A model generated the notes under the pieces. The model was not told the origin of the DNA, did not search any database, and saw only the letters and a list, made by a program, of their open reading frames with translations. From Paracoccaceae bacterium (lineage in GTDB: Bacteria; Pseudomonadota; Alphaproteobacteria; Rhodobacterales; Rhodobacteraceae), in NCBI GenBank assembly GCA_028874915.1, contig JAPPHA010000091.1:1-51207 (forward strand): 51,207 bases of DNA, written 5' to 3'. The position numbers were made by a program, and so were the translations under genes. Below, one piece after another: positions 19,572 through 27,498 of the stretch; positions within the stretch are counted from its first letter, which is position 1, and the number at the start of each line of letters is the position of its first letter.

Positions 19572-20168
19572 TTCGGCGTCCCGCAGTTTTTCCGGGTCTC
19601 AAGCTTGTTGATGCAACCGTCTTTCTATCGTTGGCCGAATTTGCCTCGGGCAGCAGCAAATGACACGAACTCGGTGTGTATGTCAATGCGTCGCCGCCTT
19701 AATCCGGGGCCTATGTCGAATTCATAAGGGCGGTTTTTATGGGTCGTGGATTCAGAATTTCACAAGGATGGCTTGACCTCACGCCCTTTATGGCCCGTGG
19801 TTCTGCGGACTGACATCTCGACCGACGGTCTTGGGCACAAGTGTCGCGTCCGTTCCGACTCTCGTGCCTGAGACTGTTCTCAATCCCTGTTGATAGGCTC
19901 CGCTTCCGTCCCGTCGGAGGGCACAACTGCAAAACCCTTTCAGCACCACTCGTGAATCTGTGTGTCGTCCTAGCCCGGAATTTCAAGGGAGTAATACATT
20001 TGACTAACTGCAGCGGCAGTAGAGCGGTCAAAGCGCGAAGCCTTTGGCTCAAAAAACTGAATTCGGGCATTTTTCAGTTTGACGTGGAGGACGCCGAAAA
20101 TTTGAGAAGATGTGTTAGATTTGTCAAATCGCGAAAACGATGTGTGTAATCAGAAACGGAGGGAGAGC
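19572..20168. other. gap, no gene supported
   Basis: About 0.6 kb between divergent small genes. Composition is more AT-rich near 20085-20165, directly upstream of the Cys-rich small gene, where its promoter should lie. The open frames here have no start signals I can support. Confidence 0.35.
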
Positions 20169-20423
20169 ATGTCTGATTGTTCCTGTGAATATTGTGATGA
20201 GCCGGGTGACTCAAAACATATGGCAATCAAGTTCTCCTGCCGATCAATGGTCGAGAAAATGCAATCGACCACTGTATCCACCATATCGTCGCAGCTTCGA
20301 ATGGCGGAATCATTCAAACAAACAATAGCCTGTTGTCGCGGACTGGCACGATGCCCGGATACATCATGTTGGAAGATTGACGTGTTCATTCTATCTTTGC
20401 ATCACCGAAAGACGTTAGGATGA
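20169..20423 (+). CDS. Cys-rich small protein, unknown
   Basis: 84 aa, starting at an ATG with a strong GGAGGGAG ribosome site 4-5 bases upstream; longer in-frame starts lack one. It has eight Cys (positions 4, 6, 9, 24, 55, 56, 62 and 67), with an N-terminal CSCEYC cluster that could bind zinc or an Fe-S cluster. No signal peptide or membrane helix. I do not recognise the family. Its end overlaps the convergent 68-aa gene by 9 bases. Confidence 0.5.
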   Translation: MSDCSCEYCDEPGDSKHMAIKFSCRSMVEKMQSTTVSTISSQLRMAESFKQTIACCRGLARCPDTSCWKIDVFILSLHHRKTLG

Positions 20424-20621
20424 ATGACACTCGGGAGAGCAAGTCGCACAGCCATCCGAACGATAGTAGATCCGTTTGGCAGCCACCACGGCTTGAAAGC
20501 AGTTATTGAACTGACCGAGATACGTTTTGCTGGCGATGTAGGGTAGCCAACGGCAGCCCTCATTGTGAACTTCATGATCCCCGTTACTTTGGGCGTTGTT
20601 GTTGACGTAATAATTGAGCAT
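20415..20621 (-). CDS. small Cys/His protein of a widespread uncharacterised family
   Basis: 68 aa, starting at the ATG at 20621 with GAGGAAAA 7 bases upstream. The pattern NNNAQSNGDHEVHNEGC, then YLGQFNNC, AVVAAKRIYY and DGCATCSPECH is one I recall from many bacterial mini-proteins of about 60-70 aa (NGDHEVH...C...LG.F..C..AV..AK..Y....GC..C...CH). Cys 23, 41, 58, 61 and 65 plus His suggest a metal-binding knuckle. Function unknown. Confidence 0.7.
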   Translation of the reverse strand: MLNYYVNNNAQSNGDHEVHNEGCRWLPYIASKTYLGQFNNCFQAVVAAKRIYYRSDGCATCSPECHSS

Positions 20622-20751
20622 AGCCGTTTTCCTCATATTTGGCTGTCGGAAGAGATGAAACGGGCCAACCCTAATCTAAGTTTCGCCCGTCGATTAGATC
20701 ATGAACGAAATTTTTCAGCTTGTCAACAAGTAGTTTCGAGGTCGTTAAGTG

Positions 20752-21054
20752 TCAGTTCTCATCGTGGCCTTTATTGATGATATTGACAGTGCTACTGGAT
20801 TGGTTGCGTCCAGAGAATGCCACGACATCTTCATAAACTCGCCAACCAGCCTTTTCGTAGTGACTCCGAACAATTGCCCTGTTCCAAAGCGGAAAGATTA
20901 ACAAGAGGCCGTTTGCGGTAAAGAGACTAATGATTGCCCAGCCCCACATGCCCTTGACGGCATAATAGATGCAACCGAACAAAAACGACCAAAGCCTGTG
21001 AAGTGGCCCCAATATGGTTTTCTGAGTACCGCTTGAAGGATGTTCGATAATCAT
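20752..21054 (-). CDS. small inner-membrane protein, DUF2628-like
   Basis: 100 aa with a good AAGGAAGA ribosome site before the ATG. Hydrophobic segments run through WSFLFGCIYYAVKGMWGWAI and ISLFTANGLLLIFPLW. The pattern (FLFG.iY...KGMWGWA ... hYEKAGWRVYE) resembles DUF2628 proteins, small two- or three-helix membrane proteins of unknown role. The family call rests on motif memory. Confidence 0.55.
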   Translation of the reverse strand: MIIEHPSSGTQKTILGPLHRLWSFLFGCIYYAVKGMWGWAIISLFTANGLLLIFPLWNRAIVRSHYEKAGWRVYEDVVAFSGRNQSSSTVNIINKGHDEN

Positions 21055-21315
21055 GGTATTCTTCCTTGTTTTCGAGTCGGCAAGATCCTATGCAAGTTCG
21101 CGTATTTTCCAAGACAATGAGAGTCAAGCCCCAAATCCGACTTGCGTATTCAATCAATCCCTGATTCGCTCATCGGATCAACTGTCGAAGTAGTCCCGAT
21201 TTCAGTCGGGCTACCCGCCGAATATAACAGCCTGCCTCAAGCCTTTAGGAAGGTCCTCAAGGTTGGCGAATTGGCAGGGAACTCTCGAGAATACTTCGAG
21301 ATGTTGACTTTGGCT
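21055..21315. other. gap upstream of the small membrane gene
   Basis: No gene seen. It should hold the promoter of the minus-strand small membrane gene. Confidence 0.3.
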
Positions 21316-21427
21316 CGGTACCAGCCGTTAGCCACGTTCTTCGTTCGGGAAGATGTGGTCGATCGCTGCCGACACGTGGAGATACGCCGCGCTTGCGACG
21401 CCGGTTTCTCCGCCATGGAAGCGACGT
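21316..21427 (-). pseudogene. fragment of an enolase-superfamily gene (paralogue of 25605-26780)
   Basis: The minus strand reads FHGGETGVASAAYLHVSAAI, nearly identical to FHSGETGVASAAYLHVSAAI in the intact enzyme gene at 25605-26780. At the DNA level 21361-21425 and 25840-25904 differ at only about four positions. Both sides of the fragment are unrelated, and the frame breaks just after the match. This is a dead piece of a second copy. Confidence 0.75.
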
Positions 21428-21462
21428 CGTCCGTCGAAGTACCAAATCCTCAAAATTGTACG

Positions 21463-21487
21463 ATACCTCAGAGTCACTGTGAGGTAT
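21463..21487. repeat. perfect 8-bp hairpin
   Basis: ATACCTCA (21463-21470) and TGAGGTAT (21480-21487) flank a 9-base loop. It lies just beside the enolase fragment in decayed DNA. It may be an IS end or terminator stem; no T-tract follows directly. Confidence 0.45.
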
Positions 21488-21499
21488 AGGACTTATTGA

Positions 21500-22099
21500 G
21501 GATATAGTGCTCAGTCACTGACAGCAATTTTTTGTATTCCTTTGTGTTCGCCAAGATGTCAGGGGGCCGCCAATCTTGGTGTAGTTCCGAGGCACGGCGA
21601 CTGGGAATTCCATTCGGCGCTGTGGCCGCGCATCCAAGGCCGTTTGGCGCATTTTCACTGCCTCCTGATCGTGTTCAATGCAGTCGTTGATGTGAGCGGG
21701 ACGGTATTTGGGTCAAGATGGGCAGTCATGGACTCGGCTCACGCGAATCGCGCCAGCGTCCTTCGCCGACGCGTTTTTGTAAGCGGTGTTGAGCGCGTGC
21801 AATACGCCATCGGAACCGCCGGGCCAGCGCCGGGCGGCGCTTATCCGACGGTCCTAGCTTTTTGGCATCCCCGCGCATATCGGCCAATGGCCTACCTGAA
21901 TCAAGTCCATATGCCATAATGTTGCGGCGATGCCAGATCAAGTCTGGACATTTGCCGTTCATGGAAATGACCAGAGGCCTCTTTTTTTCGTGAGTGAAAG
22001 GCGCGGATGTGTACTCGAAGATGTTCCTGTAAATTCCGATCTAGTTGGGCCTCTTCGAGGAAATTGACGGCTAACCTGTTGCCCTCTTCGTCCCGTTCA
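21500..22099. other. decayed region, no gene assigned
   Basis: About 0.6 kb. Open frames on both strands are short and interrupted, without ribosome sites. It may contain transposase debris, but I could not match any family. Confidence 0.3.
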
Positions 22100-22700
22100 C
22101 CGGGCTGCAGCACGTCCGACGCCGGGAACCGCTACGTGAACGCGTACTCGCTGTTCCACCACTTCCAGGGAAGCTTGACGGCCGTTGATCCGCACGGCCC
22201 GACATTGAACGCGGTCAGTCGTCGCTGCCTTTCGAGTACCGAGATGATCTGCCGGTTCGGCAACTGTCCGAGGTCGGGACAATGCGGATTTTCCCGCTGA
22301 TAATAGTCGAGAACAAATCCGTTTTCGCGATAGTCCGCCGAACGCTCCAGTTAGGTACACCGGAACAGGAACTCTCCGAACACGCAATCCTGCATCAGGC
22401 TTTCGAACAGCCTGCAAACCTGATCCGGGCTCCTCACGAATTCCAATTGGATCGCCGGCAGCACGTATTCGTTCGAAACGATCTTGTCCAAGGCCTGCGA
22501 AATGGTTCAGTCCTGTTGTTACATTCAGCATTTTCGTTGGTTTCATTCGACAGATCGAAAACGGAACCGAATGGAAGTCGGTCTATCGGCTTGCGTTCGG
22601 TCAACTTTGCCAAGAGGACATTGTGGAGTACCTGTTCAGCCTGCTGGTAACGGACACCGAGATCGAGGATCTCTCTGAACTCCAGATTGCGCTTGAACTA
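22100..22700 (-). pseudogene. broken gene of unknown family
   Basis: The minus strand shows coding-like stretches in different frames: EFREILDLGVRYQQAEQVLH and LTERKPIDRLPFGSVFDL (about 22690-22560), then YVLPAIQLEFVRSPDQVCRL and ESLMQDCVFGEFLFRC (about 22470-22350), a stop, and NPHCPDLGQLPNRQIISVLE. The pieces are in a consistent order along one strand and separated by frameshifts and stops, so I read them as one decayed gene. I do not recognise the family. Confidence 0.4.
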
Positions 22701-22773
22701 CCAGTTCAGCCTCGATGAGTGACCGTCTGTTGTTCCCGACGTGTGTGCGGGACCCGAATACTGTTCCATTTTA

Positions 22774-22902
22774 TTTCAGTTGCGCCAGCGGATTGCACAC
22801 CGCTCGTCGATAGATGTCGTCGTAAGACCCCTCGGAACAGCAGAAATTCAACAGGTTGCCACGCCAATCGACGACGAATTTGCATGCCAAGCCAAAGACG
22901 AG
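22774..22902 (-). pseudogene. IS982-family transposase fragment
   Basis: The minus frame reads LVFGLACKFVVDWRGNLLNF and then CCSEGSYDDIYRRAV. This resembles the IS982 core (GFKLHLVINDRGELLNF..TPGNVDDR) around the second catalytic region. Only about 40 codons are recognisable. Confidence 0.4.
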
Positions 22903-23363
22903 ACTGTTCGAGCCCGCCCGGGTCCGTCCGGAGGGGTGAGACGTCGCGGGTCGGATGCTGCAGGAGATCGCATCCCGGCCCGACAAAACCGTCCGTTTCG
23001 GCCTCTATCTATCAACCACCGCCTGATAGGATGCGAAATCTTGCGGTCTTGACGGCGAGACATTCCGGAACTGACGGCGGACCCTCGGCCTTCCCGAACA
23101 TCCGTTCCATCCTTCCTTTCGAACCGCTGGCCTGCGATCCGGCCAAAGAGGAAAACAGCGTCACGACTAGGGGGCACAATCGAAAGGCCGTGGCGGAAAT
23201 TTTCAGTCGCAACTGACAGCAAAATTGACCAGGGTGTTGCGACGCCTCGGCAGCGGGAACGTGCTGGACTGAAAAGGGATACGACAGCTGCTCTACGATC
23301 AGAGTGGACAAATTGTCGGCTTCATACTACATTTCTCCACGATTTGTAGTGCGAAGATGTCAA
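22903..23363. other. gap upstream of hipBA
   Basis: No gene supported. It includes the promoter region of hipBA. No clear inverted repeats of the HipB-operator kind were noticed in a visual scan. Confidence 0.3.
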
Positions 23364-23699
23364 ATGCCGACTCCTCACAATCCTCCCGCTGTCGTTCGGC
23401 GAGCGCTGCGAAAACTCGGCGCGGACATCCGTGATGCCCGTCGTCGTCGGCGGTTGCCCATGGCGGTCGTGGCGGAACGCGCCTTCACGTCCCGCTCCAC
23501 CCTTCAAAAGGTCGAAGCTGGCAACACCAATGTCAGCATCGGCATCTACGCCGGCGTCTTGCAGGCCCTCGGCTTGCTCGAAGGCCTGAGGCAGATTGCG
23601 GATATCGGCAATGACAGCATTGGGCAGGCTCTCGCCAGCGCCGGACTGCCCAAACACGTCCATCTCAGAAGGCCGACCCGATCGTCCCGCGATGGCTGA
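23364..23699 (+). CDS. hipB: HipB-like antitoxin / XRE regulator
   Basis: 111 aa. The HTH covers LGADIRDARRRRRLPMAVVA, ERAFTSRSTLQKVEAGNTNV and SIGIYAGVLQALGL, a standard XRE fold. The ATG at 23364 gives a compact protein; a longer in-frame TTG start at 23304 adds atypical residues. The stop overlaps the hipA start by 8 bases. It should bind and neutralise HipA and repress the operon. Confidence 0.85.
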   Translation: MPTPHNPPAVVRRALRKLGADIRDARRRRRLPMAVVAERAFTSRSTLQKVEAGNTNVSIGIYAGVLQALGLLEGLRQIADIGNDSIGQALASAGLPKHVHLRRPTRSSRDG

Positions 23700-24939
23700 C
23701 TTCGAGGTCCATATCGATCTCGAGGGCCGAACCCGGCCGATCGGACTGGCGCGGAGCAATCGCGTTCGCGGCACGGAGACCATCGTCTTCGGGTATGACG
23801 GCGCCTGGCTGGAAGACCCTGACAGGTTCTCGCTGGAGCCTGCACTTGTCCTGGGACTGGGCGACTTTGCGCCACCCGCTGGCTTCGCGGCCTTCGGATC
23901 CATTGGTGATTCGGCGCCAGATAGCTGGGGCCGCCGGCTGATGCAACGCGCCGAGCGCCGCCTTGCCGAACGCGAAGGACGCGCCGTTCGCACGCTCCTG
24001 GAGAGCGATTATCTCCTTGGCGTGATTGACGAAACCCGGCTAGGCGCTCTGCGCTTCCGTTGGACTGGGGATAACACGTTCCTGGCTCCGCCTCGCACGG
24101 GAGTGCCGGCTCTGATTGAGCTCGGCCGACTGCTTCAGATCACGGAGCGGATTCTCCGCGACGAGGAAACCGACGAAGATCTCCAGTTCATCTTCGCTCC
24201 CGGCTCGTCCCTGGGCGGCGCGCGCCCGAAGGCGTCGGTCATCGACCAGAACGGTTGCCTCTCGATCGCCAAGTTTCCGAAAGAGACCGACGACTACTGC
24301 ATCGAAACCTGGGAGGAGATTGCGTTACGTCTGGCCAGCCGGGCCGGGATCGCCACGCCCAAGCATGATCTGATCGACGTCGCCGGCAAGAAGGTCATGC
24401 TGTCACGGCGCTTCGATCGCCAAGGTGCAATCCGGCTTCCTTTCCTGTCGGCTATGGCGATGATGGGCGCGAAAGACGGCGAGCGCGGCAGCTACCCCGA
24501 GATCGTCGATGTTCTTGCGGAACATGGTGCTCAGGGAAAGACAGACGCCCATGCCCTTTATCGGCGCGTCGTCTTCAACGTGTTGATCTCAAATGTCGAC
24601 GATCACCTGCGCAACCACGGCTTCCTGTGGCTCGGCAGGACAGGATGGTCACTCTCTCCTGCCTACGACCTCAATCCCGTACCCGCGGACCTCAAGGCGC
24701 GGGTCGTGGCGACCAACATCGATCTCGACGAGGGCACCTGCTCGCTCGATCTGCTGGAGGCCGCTTCCGAGTTCTTCGCGCTGACGCTGGTGCAGGCTCG
24801 TTCGGTCATCAAGGAAGTCGCGAACGTAACCGCGACCTGGCGCGACACCGCGAAAGCGGTTGGTGCCCGCGCTGCCGAGATCAACCGCATGGCCAGCGCC
24901 TTTGAACACGACGACCTGAAGCGAGCCATGGCCCTATGA
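23692..24939 (+). CDS. hipA: HipA-family Ser/Thr kinase toxin
   Basis: 415 aa, starting at ATG 23692 inside the hipB stop. HipA landmarks are the loop GSSLGGARPKASV (from residue 171), catalytic SNVDDHLRNHGFL (around 300-312) and the metal-binding LSPAYDLNP (from about 322). In E. coli HipA phosphorylates glutamyl-tRNA synthetase; the target here is unknown. All kinase motifs are present, so the module looks functional although decayed DNA lies on both sides. Confidence 0.9.
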   Translation: MADFEVHIDLEGRTRPIGLARSNRVRGTETIVFGYDGAWLEDPDRFSLEPALVLGLGDFAPPAGFAAFGSIGDSAPDSWGRRLMQRAERRLAEREGRAVRTLLESDYLLGVIDETRLGALRFRWTGDNTFLAPPRTGVPALIELGRLLQITERILRDEETDEDLQFIFAPGSSLGGARPKASVIDQNGCLSIAKFPKETDDYCIETWEEIALRLASRAGIATPKHDLIDVAGKKVMLSRRFDRQGAIRLPFLSAMAMMGAKDGERGSYPEIVDVLAEHGAQGKTDAHALYRRVVFNVLISNVDDHLRNHGFLWLGRTGWSLSPAYDLNPVPADLKARVVATNIDLDEGTCSLDLLEAASEFFALTLVQARSVIKEVANVTATWRDTAKAVGARAAEINRMASAFEHDDLKRAMAL

Positions 24940-25359
24940 CGAGAGCTTTCCTTGACAGCTTCGAACCGACATCGGGCAGCCCTGACGTCGGCGCGACCGT
25001 TGATCTGACCGTCGCGGACATCGAGGAAACTGGAATCCGAAAGGCATTGCAGGCCACAGTCCGGCATACGACGCATGATCCATTCTGGATGGCTGTTGAA
25101 ACCGACGGACGCGGGGAACGTCGTTCATCTTCGAAGAGCCGCTTGAACAGATGCGGGAAGCGAAAGTCGGGCTTTCCGGGTTGTTCGGGCGTTTCTTGGT
25201 TCGCACCTGTTTCGGGCGGTAGGTCGATCTCTCGATATTCTCGCATCTCGGACGTCGAAGTCTTGATCCGGGAGATTGCCGCAGGATTGTCCCGGGATTG
25301 GCGAAACCTGAATTCTGTAAGGAAAGAACACACGCAAGACTGCTTGGACGTTGGAGGAA
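24940..25359. other. gap after hipA, no convincing gene
   Basis: A plus frame (24936-25508) starts in an ATGA overlap with the hipA stop, but its second half is compositionally poor and I recognise nothing. A minus frame through 24881-25333 contains a coding-like stretch (EMREYREIDLPPETGANQET). I leave both unassigned. Confidence 0.3.
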
Positions 25360-25557
25360 CTACGCCAACTCGACCTGAAAGCCGCCGATTTCGCCATCAG
25401 TGGCCTGCACGACCGCATCCACATGGTCATCGCGGATGCTGGACTTTTTCGCCATCGGTTGAACCGGTCGTCCACGCGGGGAGCACCTTGCAGCTCGTTC
25501 GACAATAGGGGGCAGGATCACGCTCCTCCCGAAGTCCGTCAAATTGTATCGTCCCAT
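25360..25557 (-). pseudogene. IS5-family (IS427 group) transposase remnant
   Basis: The minus strand starts MGRYNLTDFGRSVILPPIVE, like the IS427-group orfA start (M.RYDLTDFEWSVIQPLLP). After a frame change it reads APRVDDRFNRWRK, joining two conserved blocks (GVPRVDDRRVLNG and CYNRFRRWRKAGVWD) that are normally about 35 residues apart. It then continues IRDDHVDAVVQATDGEI. An internal deletion plus frameshifts make it dead. Confidence 0.65.
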
Positions 25558-25604
25558 CATGGGGCTTCCATGGTTCGGGACCTTGACCAAGAAACGTGAC
25601 CGAA

Positions 25605-26780
25605 TCAGATCCGCGAGAAGTGTTTGCGAAACGACCGAGGACCTCTGGAACTCGCAGGAAACGGCCCTTCTTCGAGATAGCGCTCATGGCAGCGCTGCAT
25701 GGCCTTTCGGTCGAGCGACACGCCCAGCCCGGGAGAATCCGGAACCGGAACAACGCCGTTTTTCGGTACGGGCGTTCCTTCGCAAATGACATCATCTCCG
25801 TACCAGCGGAACAGTGTTTGGCTGGGTTCGCGGACGTGTTCGATCGCGGCCGACACGTGGAGATACGCAGCGCTTGCGACGCCGGTTTCTCCGCTGTGGA
25901 AGCGAAATCCGATATCGAACTGCTCGCAAGCTCGTATGAATTCCATGGTGCGGCGGATGCCGCCGAGTTCGACCAGGTTGGTGACCATGGTATCCGGGCA
26001 GTCGAGCCGAACGGCCTTGGGCAGGTCCATCACGTGGGTTGAGAATCCGGCGCGTGTGAACGCGCGAAGACGGGACATCTCTTCGTAGGTCTGACAGGGT
26101 TCCTCGTAGTAGCGGATGTCGAATTCATCCATCCTGCCGACGGCCACCCGTGCGGTTGGATCGGTCCAGGCGCCGTTCGCGTCGAGCCTGAGTGGTCGGT
26201 CGCCTATCGCATCCCGGACGAGGCGGACCATCCGGACTTCTTCGTCGAGGCCGACGGTTCCGACCTTTCCCTCGAAATTGGTCGATCCGTGCTCATCGAT
26301 CATTCGCGCGCAATATTCGGCAATCGCTTCCGGCGATTCTTCGCCGGTCTCGACAGGACCCGGTACGCGGTAACCGAAGTATTCGGACAGTTCGATCTCG
26401 GTTCGCACGGCGCCGCCCAACAGGACATGGAGGGGCACCTCCTCGATCCGAGCCCGGGCATCCCACATCGCCATTTCGATACCACCGAATGCGCGCGTCA
26501 TTCTCGCGACATTGCCCCATGGCGTGTAACGGTAGCCTGGAAGGCAAAGCCTCTCGGCCGTACCGATCTCACGGATGTCGATGCCAATCAGCGCGTCGCC
26601 CATCTTCAGGACATCCGCTGCACGGTCGCCGTCCGCCACCTCGCCGAGCCCAGTCGCCATTTCGTCCGTGTCGACTTCGACGATCGTCTTCGTGAGCGAC
26701 TTCATCGAGCCGTGGCTGAAGACATAGGGCGACGTGAACGGGATATTGACCGGTGTGGCCCGGACGTCGGTAATCTTCAT
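25605..26780 (-). CDS. enolase-superfamily dehydratase/racemase (mandelate racemase/glucarate dehydratase-like)
   Basis: 391 aa. It has the capping N-terminus MKITDVRATPVNIPFTSPYV, then the TIM-barrel part with FEGKVGTVG (candidate catalytic Lys), RLDANGAWT (metal-ligand Asp/Asn), YYEEPCQTYEEM (metal-ligand Glu) and FRFHSGETG (candidate catalytic His). This fits the mandelate racemase/glucarate dehydratase side of the superfamily. The substrate cannot be set from sequence. It is on the same strand as the homogentisate genes but 481 bases further on, so co-transcription is uncertain. A fragment of a second copy is at 21316-21427. Confidence 0.8.
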   Translation of the reverse strand: MKITDVRATPVNIPFTSPYVFSHGSMKSLTKTIVEVDTDEMATGLGEVADGDRAADVLKMGDALIGIDIREIGTAERLCLPGYRYTPWGNVARMTRAFGGIEMAMWDARARIEEVPLHVLLGGAVRTEIELSEYFGYRVPGPVETGEESPEAIAEYCARMIDEHGSTNFEGKVGTVGLDEEVRMVRLVRDAIGDRPLRLDANGAWTDPTARVAVGRMDEFDIRYYEEPCQTYEEMSRLRAFTRAGFSTHVMDLPKAVRLDCPDTMVTNLVELGGIRRTMEFIRACEQFDIGFRFHSGETGVASAAYLHVSAAIEHVREPSQTLFRWYGDDVICEGTPVPKNGVVPVPDSPGLGVSLDRKAMQRCHERYLEEGPFPASSRGPRSFRKHFSRI

Positions 26781-27261
26781 CTCATTTTCTCATCGGTTTG
26801 CTGGTCCGTTGCCGGTTCATCCCAGGGCTTCAATGGTCGTCTCCGGAAGTTCCGACAGGCGGTCAGGTGCGGAGCTGGGCAGCGGGCAGCGTTCCGCAAG
26901 AAAGGTCCGGCCAATTCCGGCTTCGGTCACTCCCGTCCCGATCCAAGGCGGAATCGTCCAGGCATGCAATTTGCCGGGACAGCATGCCCATCGCGTCGGC
27001 CCGGCGCGATGCCGCAATCGCCAAGGTCGCGAAACCCGGGTCATCAAACCGACTGCATACTGGTTGAATAAGGAGATTGCTCATGATCCGAATGTTGTCC
27101 GACCCGCTTGATTCGATCAATTGCGACGATGGTCGTCCGGGACGTAAGGCGCCGGACATGCCAGAATGCCTGGACTCGGGCGCATCTCGGCTGCCGCCAG
27201 CGCTCCCGACGATCCTCGCGGCGCTGTCCGTTTCCGAAATGTCCCTGGGCCGTTGCCAGTC
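26781..27261. other. gap between enolase-family gene and flavoprotein gene
   Basis: About 0.48 kb. No gene supported on either strand; the open frames lack start signals. It separates the enolase-family gene from the homogentisate operon. Confidence 0.35.
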
Positions 27262-27498
27262 TTACGTCCGTTGGTGGCGGTCGGGAATGTCCCCTTCGCC
27301 GACCCTGGCAGCAGCGCGGAAGGCTTCCGCGAGAACCGCCTGATCGCCGATGTGATTGCCGAAGATGAGAATCAGGCGCGAGTTGAGTGCGTGGCTCTCT
27401 GCCTCCGACAACCCTTCATGGAGCTTCACCAGTTCGTCGTAGAAACGGTCCGGGTCGTCGAAATTCGGTGCCGTGTTCAGGCTGGCGAATTCAGCCAT
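27262..27498 (-). CDS. DUF2783 small protein (possible internal translation start)
   Basis: 78 aa, same frame as the C-terminus of the flavoprotein. The ATG at 27498 has AAGGAGG 10 bases upstream, a near-perfect ribosome site that a purely internal Met codon would not need. The domain is the complete usual DUF2783 protein, so it is probably also made on its own, as a partner or coupling subunit of the hydroxylase. Whether the fused form, the free form or both exist cannot be decided from sequence. Confidence 0.6.
   Translation of the reverse strand: MAEFASLNTAPNFDDPDRFYDELVKLHEGLSEAESHALNSRLILIFGNHIGDQAVLAEAFRAAARVGEGDIPDRHQRT

Noticed and set aside
23364-24939. hipBA as the novel system
   Set aside because: Standard HipB-HipA toxin-antitoxin module with all known motifs; nothing unusual in architecture.
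24936-25508. 190-codon frame starting in the hipA stop
   Set aside because: The overlap suggests coupling, but the second half overlaps IS5 debris on the other strand and has no coding character.
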